Shown: positions 14,912-24,598, counted from the stretch's first letter. The stretch is 38,914 nucleotides of DNA from an uncultured Lachnospiraceae bacterium (GCA_902762955.1 CACWQH010000025.1:1-38914), one strand, 5' to 3'. Made by a program: numbers and translations. The notes: a model not told the origin generated them from the sequence alone.

Positions 14912-16180
14912 TTACATTCCGAATGCCTTTTGAGCAAGCATACCTGATTCTTTGACTGCTCCTGCACATAAAATCATAGGAAATACTGCCCATAGTATGT
15001 AAAGCAGTGAACCTCCCATTGTCATTTTCTTATATGTAGTTACATTTATCGGGTAGTTATACATTTCATTGGCATAAAGCTCAACAAAAAATTTTTGAGC
15101 AAAGTTATTATCAGATGCTTCAAATGAATTTATCAAACCTGCAGAAGTTGTTACACCATCCAAATTCATTGTTCCACTAACAGCATAACTTTCATAATCA
15201 GGTGATGTAAGTATACTATAAACATTTTCTCCATCCTTAAATTTAGCCATAACATTTTCCTTTGGTATACTGAACCCTTTTCTACTACTGTTAAAAGATG
15301 TAGCAAATAGTTCAAATTCATCCGAAGAGTTTATTTCACAGTTTAAAACAGCTGAATCCTCGTCTGTTTTAAATAAGCTGCTTATAAAACCACCATCATC
15401 TTTAGTCAAAACAGCCGTAAATGCCATGCACAAAACTATTATTATTGCTTCGGCAGATATAACAAGAGTATTCTTAATATATCCTCTAAACATTTCATTT
15501 CCCCGATTACCATCGCCCATTACAAATGTGGAAAAAGACAATGAGGCAAACGGCATTAAAATAAAAATCTTAAAGAATCGCTTATATATCTCGAATACAA
15601 TCATTATTGCACATGCAATCATTACTATAGCACCTAAGACAGCGACAATGGTCGTAATTAAACCACTTAAGCCATGTACCCTGGTTATAAGTCCATTTTT
15701 GATGTCCTCATTTAAACCCGCATCGTTATCATATATATTTACATCAAGCTCACTTACATTTCCTGTCATTGCGACAGCAATAATAGTTCCTGCTTTAAGA
15801 ATAGATTTAACAATAACAAGGCTGTTGGCAACAATAAAGTTACAAATAATCAGTTTGACAAGCTGTTTTACTGTTCCCCATAAATTTACCTCTTTTGATA
15901 CCTCAAGAGCGTCCGTTATAATGTTGTAAAGAAATAAAAAAACCATAACGGTTGAAGCAATGGAAATCATTATCCTGTTGGCATTATTAACCACTGTCCA
16001 AAAGCTTGAAAAATCACCGCTGTCAATATCTTTAGTTAATGCCTCATATCCCACACCTATAAATCTATTATAGATTTGAGTTCCCTTATCAAGAACTGAA
16101 GCCGCCCATTCGCCTGTATTTCTTAAAGCAGCATCTATCTTATCACCTATATCATCAATAACTCCGGATAATAAACCCAC
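14912..16180 (-). CDS. virB6: VirB6/TrbL-like polytopic T4SS protein
   Basis: A 422-residue protein with at least six membrane segments (clusters about 65-90, 100-125, 165-200, 205-225, 235-260 and 390-415) and a 100-residue extracellular loop before the last one. This is the channel-core VirB6-like protein that regularly sits between the pilin-like gene and PrgI/VirB4. I choose GTG at 16178-16180 as start: AGGAGG is 8 nt upstream, whereas the more distal GTG (16187-16189) overlaps the SD. It is 12 nt from prgI. Confidence 0.75.
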   Translation of the reverse strand: MGLLSGVIDDIGDKIDAALRNTGEWAASVLDKGTQIYNRFIGVGYEALTKDIDSGDFSSFWTVVNNANRIMISIASTVMVFLFLYNIITDALEVSKEVNLWGTVKQLVKLIICNFIVANSLVIVKSILKAGTIIAVAMTGNVSELDVNIYDNDAGLNEDIKNGLITRVHGLSGLITTIVAVLGAIVMIACAIMIVFEIYKRFFKIFILMPFASLSFSTFVMGDGNRGNEMFRGYIKNTLVISAEAIIIVLCMAFTAVLTKDDGGFISSLFKTDEDSAVLNCEINSSDEFELFATSFNSSRKGFSIPKENVMAKFKDGENVYSILTSPDYESYAVSGTMNLDGVTTSAGLINSFEASDNNFAQKFFVELYANEMYNYPINVTTYKKMTMGGSLLYILWAVFPMILCAGAVKESGMLAQKAFGM

Positions 16181-16213
16181 TATTCTCACCTCCTTGTCTT
16201 AGATTTACTTAAA

Positions 16214-16546
16214 TTACAGATTTACACCAAAAAGCTTTAAAATAAGTTCAATACCAAGAAGAATAGCTGCACCTGCAATACCTTTTCCGGCAGAAAACAT
16301 ACCCGAATCATCACTTTGTTTCCATGCAGAACCAAAATCAGCTACATTCTTGACCATAAGAACAGCACCTACAAGCTGTACGATTCTTACAATAATTTTA
16401 ATAAAAGCATTCATACCACCTGTTACAGATTCTGCAACTGCGTCAGCTTCCCCTGAAGCAAAACAAATCATACTGTAAGAGTTAACAACCATAACAATAA
16501 GTAACAGTGTTTTTAAAACCTTTTGATTTCCTAATAACTTCTTCAT
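16214..16546 (-). CDS. virB2: VirB2/TrbC-like pilin-type protein
   Basis: A 110-residue precursor: signal peptide (MKKLLGNQKVLK, hydrophobic core, likely cleavage after FASGEA), then two hydrophobic helices with a short charged turn (WKQSDDSGMF) and a small-residue loop GKGIAGAAILLG. This is the layout of VirB2/TrbC conjugative pilins. The start with AAAAGGAG 6-8 nt upstream is clear. A terminator-like hairpin stands 30 nt upstream. It is the first of the channel genes. Confidence 0.65.
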   Translation of the reverse strand: MKKLLGNQKVLKTLLLIVMVVNSYSMICFASGEADAVAESVTGGMNAFIKIIVRIVQLVGAVLMVKNVADFGSAWKQSDDSGMFSAGKGIAGAAILLGIELILKLFGVNL

Positions 16547-16573
16547 AAAACAATCTCCTTTTTTCCTTTTTTG

Positions 16574-16609
16574 CATAAAAAAAGGCAAGTACAAATTGCA
16601 CCTGCCTTT
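16574..16609 (-). terminator. Terminator-like hairpin upstream of the pilin gene
   Basis: AAAGGCAGGT / ACTTGCCTTT (one G-U pair on the minus strand) followed by seven T residues. It separates the surface-protein genes from the VirB2-VirB6-PrgI-VirB4 genes, with no promoter visible behind it, so readthrough would set the ratio. Confidence 0.75.
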
Positions 16610-16637
16610 AATCAGTTAAATTATCATAACAATAATC

Positions 16638-17783
16638 TTAAATATCCTTAAATTCGTCTTTCGCCTCTCGGTTAGACATATACTCTGTCTTTTTTCTACC
16701 TCCCCTCAAAATATAGATAATAAGTGTTGCTATCAAAACAATACCAACAAGAATACCAAAGCCTATTGCCACCTTTTGAACAACAGTAAGCTTATTATCC
16801 TTATTTGTTGGCTTTATATTATAAAATCCATATGCAGTAACTTCATAAGAGTTTTTAAGAGCTTCTAAACTCTCTTTTGACTTATCTGACAAAGTATAAG
16901 TTACAATAGGAGTATATTCAGTTAAGTCAAATTCATCTGCATAATGAATATTATATATAGTTCCATAAACTTCAACATCAACGATGTAATCTCTGCAAAC
17001 AATCCCCTCTAATGATGTATACGGATCCCCATCGTATCTGAAACCAACAGTTCTATAACCGGAACCATATCCAAGCTGAGATAAAATATTATCAAACTCC
17101 TCATTTGATGAAACTTGAATAGTATTATCATCATGTTCAATAATCTGTTCTCCAAGCTGATATGTCGCAGCGTCATAATCACTTATAGTACCGTAAAGCT
17201 GATATCCTCCAAACCAGCCCTGCTCATATACTGAATAATCAACAAATGGTAATTCAAACGTTTCTCCCGTTTCTTCATCAGTATATGTAACTGTTGCAGC
17301 ATAATCATATACTGTGATAGGATTCATTAAGACTTCAGTTTGAACGTTCTTTTCAGCCGATACGATATTCTCTTCTGATTCATTAAAGCTAACATCTGAA
17401 TATGAATAAACAAGCTCACCTTCAATAATATTTTTCTTATCAGGAACATAATCATCAATCTTATCAGCTGTAACCGGAGTATTTTCCGTAATTGTTATTT
17501 TTTCTTGAATATCCTGGTCTCCGTACTCCAAATCATAAGCACTAACCACATCATATTCTATATGGTCGAGGGAATAAAAAACACCATCTACTTCGATGGT
17601 GTCATTAAACCCAAAATCATATTTTGATTCATCGTCCGTATCATATGTTTTACTATCTGATAAAACATAATCATAGCTTTTGCCTTTTGCATCAGTCATT
17701 GTGCTGTTTTCTGCTGCAAAACAGACATGTCCTGAGGCCAAGGCAATAATCAAACTTAAGACTGTTATGCCTTTTTTCATCAT
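16638..17783 (-). CDS. Membrane-anchored extracellular T4SS-associated protein
   Basis: A 381-residue protein with an N-terminal signal peptide (MMKKGITVLSLIIALASG), a 310-residue extracellular region that is acidic and Tyr/Asp-rich with Ig-like beta strands, one membrane helix near the C-terminus (about 335-357) and a short basic cytoplasmic tail (RGGRKKTEYM). Similar type I membrane proteins occur next to Cna-B proteins in Gram-positive conjugative elements. The true start is ATGATG at 17783 with GGGAGG upstream; the longer ORF overlaps the 55-aa gene. No enzyme motif. Probably a structural or adhesion component of the transfer apparatus. Confidence 0.65.
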   Translation of the reverse strand: MMKKGITVLSLIIALASGHVCFAAENSTMTDAKGKSYDYVLSDSKTYDTDDESKYDFGFNDTIEVDGVFYSLDHIEYDVVSAYDLEYGDQDIQEKITITENTPVTADKIDDYVPDKKNIIEGELVYSYSDVSFNESEENIVSAEKNVQTEVLMNPITVYDYAATVTYTDEETGETFELPFVDYSVYEQGWFGGYQLYGTISDYDAATYQLGEQIIEHDDNTIQVSSNEEFDNILSQLGYGSGYRTVGFRYDGDPYTSLEGIVCRDYIVDVEVYGTIYNIHYADEFDLTEYTPIVTYTLSDKSKESLEALKNSYEVTAYGFYNIKPTNKDNKLTVVQKVAIGFGILVGIVLIATLIIYILRGGRKKTEYMSNREAKDEFKDI

Positions 17784-17793
17784 ATAATCCTCC

Positions 17794-17961
17794 CTATCTA
17801 TCACTGTCCGATAATTCATCTAAAGCCATTCTAAGAGCTGTTTCATAGGAATAGTATTTGTTATATTCCTTAACTTTTGACTCAAACGCCTTAACAGATG
17901 AATTATGAAGCTTATTTTCCATTGATTTTTTATACATAATCTTCTGAATTATATCTTCCAT
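17794..17961 (-). CDS. 55-residue protein, translationally coupled to the adhesin
   Basis: Encodes MEDIIQKIMYKK through ALDELSDSDR, 55 residues, helical, in a gap left by the usual ORF length limits. The ribosome site AGGAGG overlaps the last codons of the adhesin gene and the ATG follows its stop after 1 nt, so translation is coupled. The next gene's SD begins at its stop. A small cytoplasmic helper of adhesin or surface-protein export is possible; no family recognised. Confidence 0.65.
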   Translation of the reverse strand: MEDIIQKIMYKKSMENKLHNSSVKAFESKVKEYNKYYSYETALRMALDELSDSDR

Positions 17962-17962
17962 A

Positions 17963-20900
17963 TTACCTCCTGTTTTTTATACGTCTACGGACAACAAGCA
18001 TAGTAATACACATTAGTGCAGAAACAAGCATAACAGCCATTGCCTCAATAGGTTTATGATTATCTCCGGTTCTAACAAGTCTGCCGTTATAGTTTGGTGT
18101 CGTTCTTCCATGAATACTTAGTGTTCCTATTCTTCCATCATTTAAAACAGTTAGAACAACTATCGTATCCTCACTATAATCCTCTATGGTAAACTCTTGA
18201 GGGAAATTATTAAGAAGATATCTGTATAAGGTCTCAGTTTCAACAAAGTAATAATCTCCTAAAGTAAGATTATCGACGTTAATCTCACCATTTTCATCTG
18301 TAACATACTTTCCAATGAATAAATCATCCGCATTTATCTTGTATTCTTCTGCATATTTCTTATCATCATCAGGAAGCTGCTCAGAAAACTCTATAAGCTC
18401 GTCATCGGTGTTTTTGATAATGCTATCTGATTTTTTAAACAAAACAAATGTAACACCGGGAAGTGTTTTTGTATCTTCAAATTTATCTTTCTTTATCAGC
18501 TTAACCTGAATTTCCTTAAATTCTAAGTTTTGCTCTTCATCAGTTAAATCCGTATGAGAATTAACATTTATATCATCGGTATAAAGCCATTCAAATGTGT
18601 TAATTACCTTTCCGGCAAGAGCTGACGAATCAAAGGTGTAAGAAAGGTCTATCGTCATATTTTTTTCTGTGGCAACAAAGCTCTTCTCACTTGTTACTTC
18701 TTTTCCATTGACAAGAAGCGGCTTGTTTGTTTCAACAACCATCTGCTTACCATATATCTTGTATTTTTTACCAATAACAAGATTTGTACATTCACAGGAG
18801 TCTGTAATTGTAACATTTCTACTAACTGTACCGATATGTGTTCCGGTTATATTGTCTTTAACAGATGTCTTAATGTCAGGATAATGAATATTTTGATTTT
18901 CATCCTCAAGCACATGATGTTCAGCAACCTTTTTCTTGTTATTTTCGTCTGTATCATCACCGCCCATCTCATATAGATTTTCATAAGTATTTAAGGTTTT
19001 TCCTTCAAGCTGAGATGAATCTAACGTATAAGGCATAGTTATTTCCATTTCTTCATCTGTTGCAACAAATTCACAATAGCTTGTAACAGGTTTACCATCA
19101 TCTAAAAATGGTAATTTTGTTTCAACAACCATTTGATAGCCGTCTACTGCATATTTCCTACCGGGTATCAAACCTGTCATTTTGCATACGTCGTTAATGG
19201 TCACTTCTTCACCAACGGTACCTACGTGAGAATTAGTTGCACCATCCGAAGCAAAGGTTGATATTGTAGGTATTTTCGTTTTATTAAGTACGTCATACTC
19301 ATGAATATCAACCTTTATTTTTTCCATATTATAATCAAGTTCCTTTAATTCTCCCTGGGAACTTATAATAACATCAATATCCTCGGCTTTAATATAATCT
19401 TCCGGTGTATTTTCTTCAACAACTACATATTTGCCAAGTGGCAATAATGGAGTTGATTCAGCATATCCATCCTCATCCGTAACGATAGTTTCTATTAAAT
19501 CACCTTTTGAGTAAAGTACAACATTGTGTCCGTCCTGAGATATGATATCTTCAGCAGCATATATTCCAAATTCAATATCCTTTAAAGGAATAGTGTCGAT
19601 AACAGCATATTCATGCTTCTCATCATCAAATTCTCTTACCTCGGCTGATTTATTAATTTTAATCTGTCCTAAATATGAGGTATCCTTAAATACAATATCC
19701 ACAAGCCCGACAGCTGTATCTCCGGCTTCTTCGTAAGTAACGTATATTGTATAATCATCAATGGTAAAATCTATACCATCCGGACTGTCATTATTATAGT
19801 AATCAGGTGTTTTAATCTCATCAATCCTGTAATCCCCATATACAAGAGTGCCCGGTGTTATCAGAATGCCGTCCTCGGCAGTCTTAAACTCGCTTATATT
19901 CTCAAATCGAGAGCCTGTATATGTTCTGAAAGAAACATAATCATTATCTGCATAAGACCATATCTTATATGTAGCTGAATTATCGAAAATCGGATTATTC
20001 GTCATCTTATCAATCTTTGTGATCCTAAGATAGTATTTTTTCTGCTTATCCGTTTTATAAACAATTCTCTGTGGAGTTCGACTATCTTCAGTAACCGTAA
20101 CTGTAAAATCCGCAACAGGCAGATATCCGGTTGGTGTGGTTGTTTCTCTTACAATATATGTTCCATATCGCAGTTCAGCTGATAAAGCATATCCATCATC
20201 ATCAGTAAACATTTCTTTTGAACCATCTAAAGCCAAATCAACAGCCTTTGTTTTATCAAAAATATAATTCCCCTCAGCGTCAACACTTAAATCACTTACT
20301 TTACAAGCCATAAATCCGGCATTTGCCATTGGTTTTAAGTCATTTGTTCCATCTTCAGCAAGTTTAATAAGTTGAAATGCCTGTTTCTTTGGTTGTTCTG
20401 TTACTGTCGGCTCAACAGCTGCATTTGTATCAACTGTTCTTAATATATGGTTAGTTACTTTATACATCCTTTTTTGAGTATCAATAATATACTCTTCCGG
20501 AGCTTGTACCTCTTGAATAGTTATATAGCCAAGTGGTAAAGTAGGTCTTCCACTTTCATTGTAATAAAGGTTATCACTTGAATAATCCTCAAATGTTGTT
20601 AAATAAGACGAAGCAAGACCTGCATAACCATTGCTATCTGTTTTCAAAAACCAATGTCTTTTAAAATATGTTTCTGAAACATTATTATTTATAAGGTTTT
20701 CCTGAGCATAATATCGAACTTCATATATAGCTCCTTCTATCGGTTCGTTATTTTCTGAATCCCTTTTCGTTAATACTATAACCGCTGGATCATCTTGTGG
20801 TACTTCTTCAATAGTAACCGTTGCCGGATTGCTTGCTGTATTTGTTCCCCTGGTTACAACAACTCTTTGAGGTGTTGTATTAATATTATATCCCTTTGAA

Positions 20901-23392
20901 GCCTCTGTTTCCTTAATATATAACGTCATACTGTTTGCGGTCATATATTGAGAAACATTAATCGCCGTTGTGTTTCCGCTTGAATCAGTAATAAAATCAT
21001 AGGCATTAGTGGTTACCTGTTCAGTACAGGCAGCATTCTTATATATTTTAAATTTGGCTCCGGCAAGCGAATAATTAGTATTATCAGCTACAAGTTCAGT
21101 ACATGATGAGCTTGTCTTCTTTTTTACATACACATAAGCATTGGAAGTATCAAGGGATTTAATAATAACTAATCCTGTAGAATTACCATTTATTGATTTA
21201 TTAGCTAAAGCTCTATATTCAGCATCCGTCAATGTCTTTCTGTTTTCACTTGCACCATTATTTTGATAATGCTTTGCTGCCTTAACATAATCATAACCAC
21301 GTATTTTTGAAGAATCAGCACAATAGCTCTTTACATCTGCATAATTATTTACATAAGAACTCTGATTAAATGTGGAATTTCCTCGTCTCCCTTCATTACA
21401 ACCATATGAATAATAATGTGAGAAATACGCATATTTTCCTGTTCCCCATCCATTCTCAATTACACTATGTTCGCTCGAAGATGTTGAACTATTATAGTAA
21501 TAGTTATTATCATAAACATAACTAAAACCTTTTATAGAGTTGTTTGTATTAATTGTAAAATTATATTCTTTTGTATCAATATTGTAATAATTTGAAGCCG
21601 GTACGGAAGTTTCCTTTATCATATAACTTCCATTTGAAAGTCCATAGAAAGTAATTAATCCGCTTGATGATGTTGTTTTTGTGGAGTTACCGCTTGCATC
21701 CGCACAAGGTTCCCCGTTTTTATATAGCGTATATCCAGCTCCGCTTACAAAATCTCCACTTTCATCAACTTTAATAACCTGAACTGCTCCAACATCCGGA
21801 AAATCGTTATCAGAAACTCCTACAATAACCGACTCCCCATTAGCTATAGATTCAAAACTATGATATACAGGATTTCCATTTGAATCTCTTTCTAATTCAT
21901 AGTTATCATTTGTTGCAGTTTCTGTGAAAAGAAATATACCTGAATACCAATTATAATTAGTCAAAGAAAAATGAGCATATAAAACTCCGTCTATCTCTAT
22001 CGTTCCAACATAATCAATATAACTATCCGCATCTGCATATATTCTTGTTGTATATGCAGAGATTGAAGCCGGATAGCCATCCTCTCCTAAAGTGAACTTT
22101 ACAAATTTATTATGTGATGAAGAACCATCGACCAAATCATAAGTTATTCCTTCAGTACTTGGCTTATATGCGTTTGAATTAGCTCCTGCAGCACTTTTAC
22201 ACAAAGAAACATAAGCTTGAATCGACACAGTTCCATAACTATATATACCTCTTGATGTCTGAAAACCATGTCCGTAACGATTTTCACTCGGAAGCCACAC
22301 ACAAGGATAACTTTCATTTCCCGTATTTATTATCCATGTTGTAGTTCCACCGGAAACCGTAGCTGTTGCCGTATATGAATCCCCATCAACTGCACATCCT
22401 CTAAATATGTTGTTTGCTCCATGAGCCGAACACGTTGTATGAAGTGTAAGCCCATCAAGTAAACCACCATGTAATTGTACAGTAAATGTAACCGTTGTAC
22501 TTGTATTATAAGTAGGCGATATAACGCTAAACGTTCCACTTGTTGTTGTTCCATTAGAAACATTAGGTTGCGGATCCCCGCTACCTGCTGAATTAGTTGG
22601 ATAGTTTGATATGAAACTTCTTCCAATCATCGATGGTATAGCTCTAAAATACTCAGTAGTTGCCCCATTTAGCATATTATCATCATTTATACAAACATTA
22701 TCTCCCTCAATAAATACAATATCTAAATATGTATCATCAGAAATATTGATTGTCTTTTTCATTTGACAATCAATACCACTATTTCCTTGATATAACAATG
22801 TAAAGTTGCTGCCATCATAGGAACTTACTTTAAAGTCGGATATAGTACCATTTAATTCAGCCAACGCAATAACACTTACAGAAGTTAAATCTTCATCTAT
22901 CTTAAAATATCCAAGGTTATTCGGTCTTGCATATTCTACAAGGTCTTTATATAAGATATCATCATCAACAGAATAGGTTGCATTATTAAATCGTATACTT
23001 CCTCCTTCCGACATCTTAAGATAAAGATATGGTGACTCGTCTTCTGTAACTTCCTCTTCCGTAGTAATTTCGGTCACTTCCTCAGTATTATCCAATACTT
23101 CTTCTGTTACATCCTCCGTTGTTTCTGTAGTTTCATCCTCGATTAAATCTTCTGTTACATCCTCCGTAGAAGTTTCGGAAAGGTATTCCGGGATATTTTC
23201 CGGTTCTTCCGTTATTTCTCCTGTCGTATTCTCAGATGTTTCATCAATTTCATCTGAAGATACTTCTGATGTTATCAATGTATTTTCATCAACTGTTTCA
23301 TCTGCTTTTGATGCGAATGAACTAAAATTGAATACACTAATAAGCATCGCTAAAGTAAGCAAATATGCCACAATCTTTTTAATCTTACTCAC
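17963..23392 (-). CDS. Giant Cna-B/VaFE surface adhesin with sortase-type anchor
   Basis: About 1809 residues, cell-wall surface protein. Signal peptide (KIKKIVAYLLTLAMLISV), a Thr/Glu-rich stalk (about 35-120), a large beta-rich N-terminal adhesive region (about 130-520), then about seven SpaA/Cna-B-type domains starting near 540, 760, 875, 1010, 1125, 1245 and 1635, with two VaFE (Thr-Gln ester type) repeats near 1385-1500 and 1510-1605 (THVGTVGEEVTIND; THIGTVSRNVTITD). The C-terminus LVRTGDN (about 1777), a hydrophobic segment and RRRIKNRR form a sortase signal with Val in the usual Pro place. The start is GTG at 23392 because GGAGG lies 8 nt before it; the ATG 15 nt upstream has no SD. 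It probably gives donor-recipient or host adhesion. Confidence 0.88.
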   Translation of the reverse strand: MSKIKKIVAYLLTLAMLISVFNFSSFASKADETVDENTLITSEVSSDEIDETSENTTGEITEEPENIPEYLSETSTEDVTEDLIEDETTETTEDVTEEVLDNTEEVTEITTEEEVTEDESPYLYLKMSEGGSIRFNNATYSVDDDILYKDLVEYARPNNLGYFKIDEDLTSVSVIALAELNGTISDFKVSSYDGSNFTLLYQGNSGIDCQMKKTINISDDTYLDIVFIEGDNVCINDDNMLNGATTEYFRAIPSMIGRSFISNYPTNSAGSGDPQPNVSNGTTTSGTFSVISPTYNTSTTVTFTVQLHGGLLDGLTLHTTCSAHGANNIFRGCAVDGDSYTATATVSGGTTTWIINTGNESYPCVWLPSENRYGHGFQTSRGIYSYGTVSIQAYVSLCKSAAGANSNAYKPSTEGITYDLVDGSSSHNKFVKFTLGEDGYPASISAYTTRIYADADSYIDYVGTIEIDGVLYAHFSLTNYNWYSGIFLFTETATNDNYELERDSNGNPVYHSFESIANGESVIVGVSDNDFPDVGAVQVIKVDESGDFVSGAGYTLYKNGEPCADASGNSTKTTSSSGLITFYGLSNGSYMIKETSVPASNYYNIDTKEYNFTINTNNSIKGFSYVYDNNYYYNSSTSSSEHSVIENGWGTGKYAYFSHYYSYGCNEGRRGNSTFNQSSYVNNYADVKSYCADSSKIRGYDYVKAAKHYQNNGASENRKTLTDAEYRALANKSINGNSTGLVIIKSLDTSNAYVYVKKKTSSSCTELVADNTNYSLAGAKFKIYKNAACTEQVTTNAYDFITDSSGNTTAINVSQYMTANSMTLYIKETEASKGYNINTTPQRVVVTRGTNTASNPATVTIEEVPQDDPAVIVLTKRDSENNEPIEGAIYEVRYYAQENLINNNVSETYFKRHWFLKTDSNGYAGLASSYLTTFEDYSSDNLYYNESGRPTLPLGYITIQEVQAPEEYIIDTQKRMYKVTNHILRTVDTNAAVEPTVTEQPKKQAFQLIKLAEDGTNDLKPMANAGFMACKVSDLSVDAEGNYIFDKTKAVDLALDGSKEMFTDDDGYALSAELRYGTYIVRETTTPTGYLPVADFTVTVTEDSRTPQRIVYKTDKQKKYYLRITKIDKMTNNPIFDNSATYKIWSYADNDYVSFRTYTGSRFENISEFKTAEDGILITPGTLVYGDYRIDEIKTPDYYNNDSPDGIDFTIDDYTIYVTYEEAGDTAVGLVDIVFKDTSYLGQIKINKSAEVREFDDEKHEYAVIDTIPLKDIEFGIYAAEDIISQDGHNVVLYSKGDLIETIVTDEDGYAESTPLLPLGKYVVVEENTPEDYIKAEDIDVIISSQGELKELDYNMEKIKVDIHEYDVLNKTKIPTISTFASDGATNSHVGTVGEEVTINDVCKMTGLIPGRKYAVDGYQMVVETKLPFLDDGKPVTSYCEFVATDEEMEITMPYTLDSSQLEGKTLNTYENLYEMGGDDTDENNKKKVAEHHVLEDENQNIHYPDIKTSVKDNITGTHIGTVSRNVTITDSCECTNLVIGKKYKIYGKQMVVETNKPLLVNGKEVTSEKSFVATEKNMTIDLSYTFDSSALAGKVINTFEWLYTDDINVNSHTDLTDEEQNLEFKEIQVKLIKKDKFEDTKTLPGVTFVLFKKSDSIIKNTDDELIEFSEQLPDDDKKYAEEYKINADDLFIGKYVTDENGEINVDNLTLGDYYFVETETLYRYLLNNFPQEFTIEDYSEDTIVVLTVLNDGRIGTLSIHGRTTPNYNGRLVRTGDNHKPIEAMAVMLVSALMCITMLVVRRRIKNRR

Positions 23393-23435
23393 TTTGAAAT
23401 CCTCCATTTCTTAATAATTTAATAATCTATATAAA

Positions 23436-23450
23436 CTCATATATTATGAG
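23436..23450. promoter_or_regulatory. Palindrome in the adhesin leader
   Basis: CTCATATATTATGAG (6-bp perfect arms, 3-bp centre) lies 44 nt upstream of the adhesin start codon. It may be an operator; no convincing -35/-10 pair is seen with it. Confidence 0.35.
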
Positions 23451-23498
23451 AATTGTTTTTAAGCTTTATAGCGAATAAAGAAAAAAATGGTACAAAAA

Positions 23499-23525
23499 AA
23501 GGAACTATACCGAAGTATGTCCCTT
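23499..23525 (-). terminator. Terminator between the Cys/His surface protein and the adhesin
   Basis: On the minus strand an 11-bp stem with one bulge, closed by a UUCG tetraloop and followed by a run of T. A G-U pair in the stem fits only the minus-strand RNA. It lies 33 nt after the stop of the gene at 23558. Confidence 0.85.
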
Positions 23526-23557
23526 AGTTTGTTTAAAAAACTTTATTATTAAATTTT

Positions 23558-24364
23558 CTATTCCCAATAGCCGTCCTTAACAAGCTTCTGCTCATAATGT
23601 CCTATTTCATCATGATGTATGGTATTAACTAAAACCTGTCTGCTTCCCCAGCCATCATGTCCTTTTTCTCCACAATGTTGAATCATACCTTCATCAGATA
23701 TTCCATTTGCATCAAAGTCATATCCACAAGTTGTGCAGCAAGTGTGATATGCATATACATTCTCATCCCAAGCTTCCTCGTCAACAACCCATACCTGCTC
23801 ATATACCGGTTCATGCCATATCTTTTTCTTATCCTCTGTAGTTGAAGTAGTGGCTGTTTGTGTTTGTGAAGTTTCCTGCTTTGGTGCTTCTGTAGTAGAT
23901 TGTATCGGTTGTACTGTATTGCTCTGTTCCGGAACTTGAGCTTGCTGTTTTGTTTCTTTTTGAGAATTATTTGATTGAATATCCGTCTGTTCCTGATTTT
24001 GAGTAGTTTGAACAGTTTCAGTAGTCTTATCTCTATTCTGTGATGATTGAGTATTGTTATCTTCTTTTTTGTCCTTAATTGATGATTCGGCAGCCACATC
24101 ATCCTTTTTCTCTTTTTTAGCAGTTGAAGATGATGTTTCAGTCTTCTTTTCTTCTTTATCAGCCTTTATCTCTTTATCATCCTTATTAATATCTTCCGTA
24201 GTTTCAGTTTCAGCCTTAGCCACAACCCCACTATTGACCTCATCTTTGTTATTATCTGAACCTTCCTTATTATTTCCATTAATTAATACAATTATCACTG
24301 ATGAAAATACTGTTAAAACCAATACTGCGATTACTGATAAAATAACCTTTCTTTTCTTACTCAT
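23558..24364 (-). CDS. Membrane-anchored Cys/His-rich surface protein
   Basis: A 268-residue protein: signal anchor (about 8-30), a 150-residue low-complexity stalk of Lys, Glu, Thr, Gln and Ser, and a compact C-terminal domain (about 185-268) rich in Trp, Tyr and His with TCCTTCGYDF and HCGEKGHDGW, probable zinc ligands, ending in TIHHDEIGHYEQKLVKDGYW. Similar tails occur on many surface proteins of gut Firmicutes without a known role. The start is ATG at 24362-24364 with AAGGAG 8 nt before it. It is followed by a terminator and then the adhesin, and has two promoters upstream. Confidence 0.65.
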   Translation of the reverse strand: MSKKRKVILSVIAVLVLTVFSSVIIVLINGNNKEGSDNNKDEVNSGVVAKAETETTEDINKDDKEIKADKEEKKTETSSSTAKKEKKDDVAAESSIKDKKEDNNTQSSQNRDKTTETVQTTQNQEQTDIQSNNSQKETKQQAQVPEQSNTVQPIQSTTEAPKQETSQTQTATTSTTEDKKKIWHEPVYEQVWVVDEEAWDENVYAYHTCCTTCGYDFDANGISDEGMIQHCGEKGHDGWGSRQVLVNTIHHDEIGHYEQKLVKDGYWE

Positions 24365-24432
24365 AATCCTCACTCCTTAAAATGCTCAAGCCTTGATTTT
24401 ACAGGCTTTGTCAACCTTTTCTATCTACTTAA

Positions 24433-24461
24433 ATTATACTACTTTTAGTAAAAATAGTCAA
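24433..24461 (-). promoter_or_regulatory. Sigma-A promoter with operator-like palindrome in its spacer
   Basis: Minus strand: TTGACT (24456-24461), 17-bp spacer, TATAAT (24433-24438). The spacer is a near-perfect palindrome, CTACTTTTAGTAAAAATAG on the plus strand (24439-24457). It is 69 nt upstream of the Cys/His surface-protein start. Strong consensus with a built-in site for a dimeric repressor. Confidence 0.85.
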
Positions 24462-24509
24462 GGATAAATTCTATATTTATAAAACTTTTTTTATATCATT
24501 TTTTCATAA

Positions 24510-24580
24510 AATTAGCCATACTTAAAAAGTACGGCTAAAGTGTATTAGGAATAAACATCGTTGGGTTATGATGTTTACGT
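24510..24580. other. Leader hairpins between the two promoters
   Basis: Two stem-loops: AGCC-TACTT / AAGTA-GGCT (about 24511-24533) and AAACATC / GATGTTT (about 24553-24577). They would lie in the leader of RNA from regulon promoter 2, upstream of the proximal sigma-A promoter. No riboswitch family recognised. The rest of 24365-24796 holds the promoters and array 2. Confidence 0.4.
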
Positions 24581-24598
24581 TTTAATTTTGTTGATTAT

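Noticed and set aside
24510-24580. Riboswitch in the surface-operon leader
   Set aside because: Two simple hairpins without any recognisable aptamer core.
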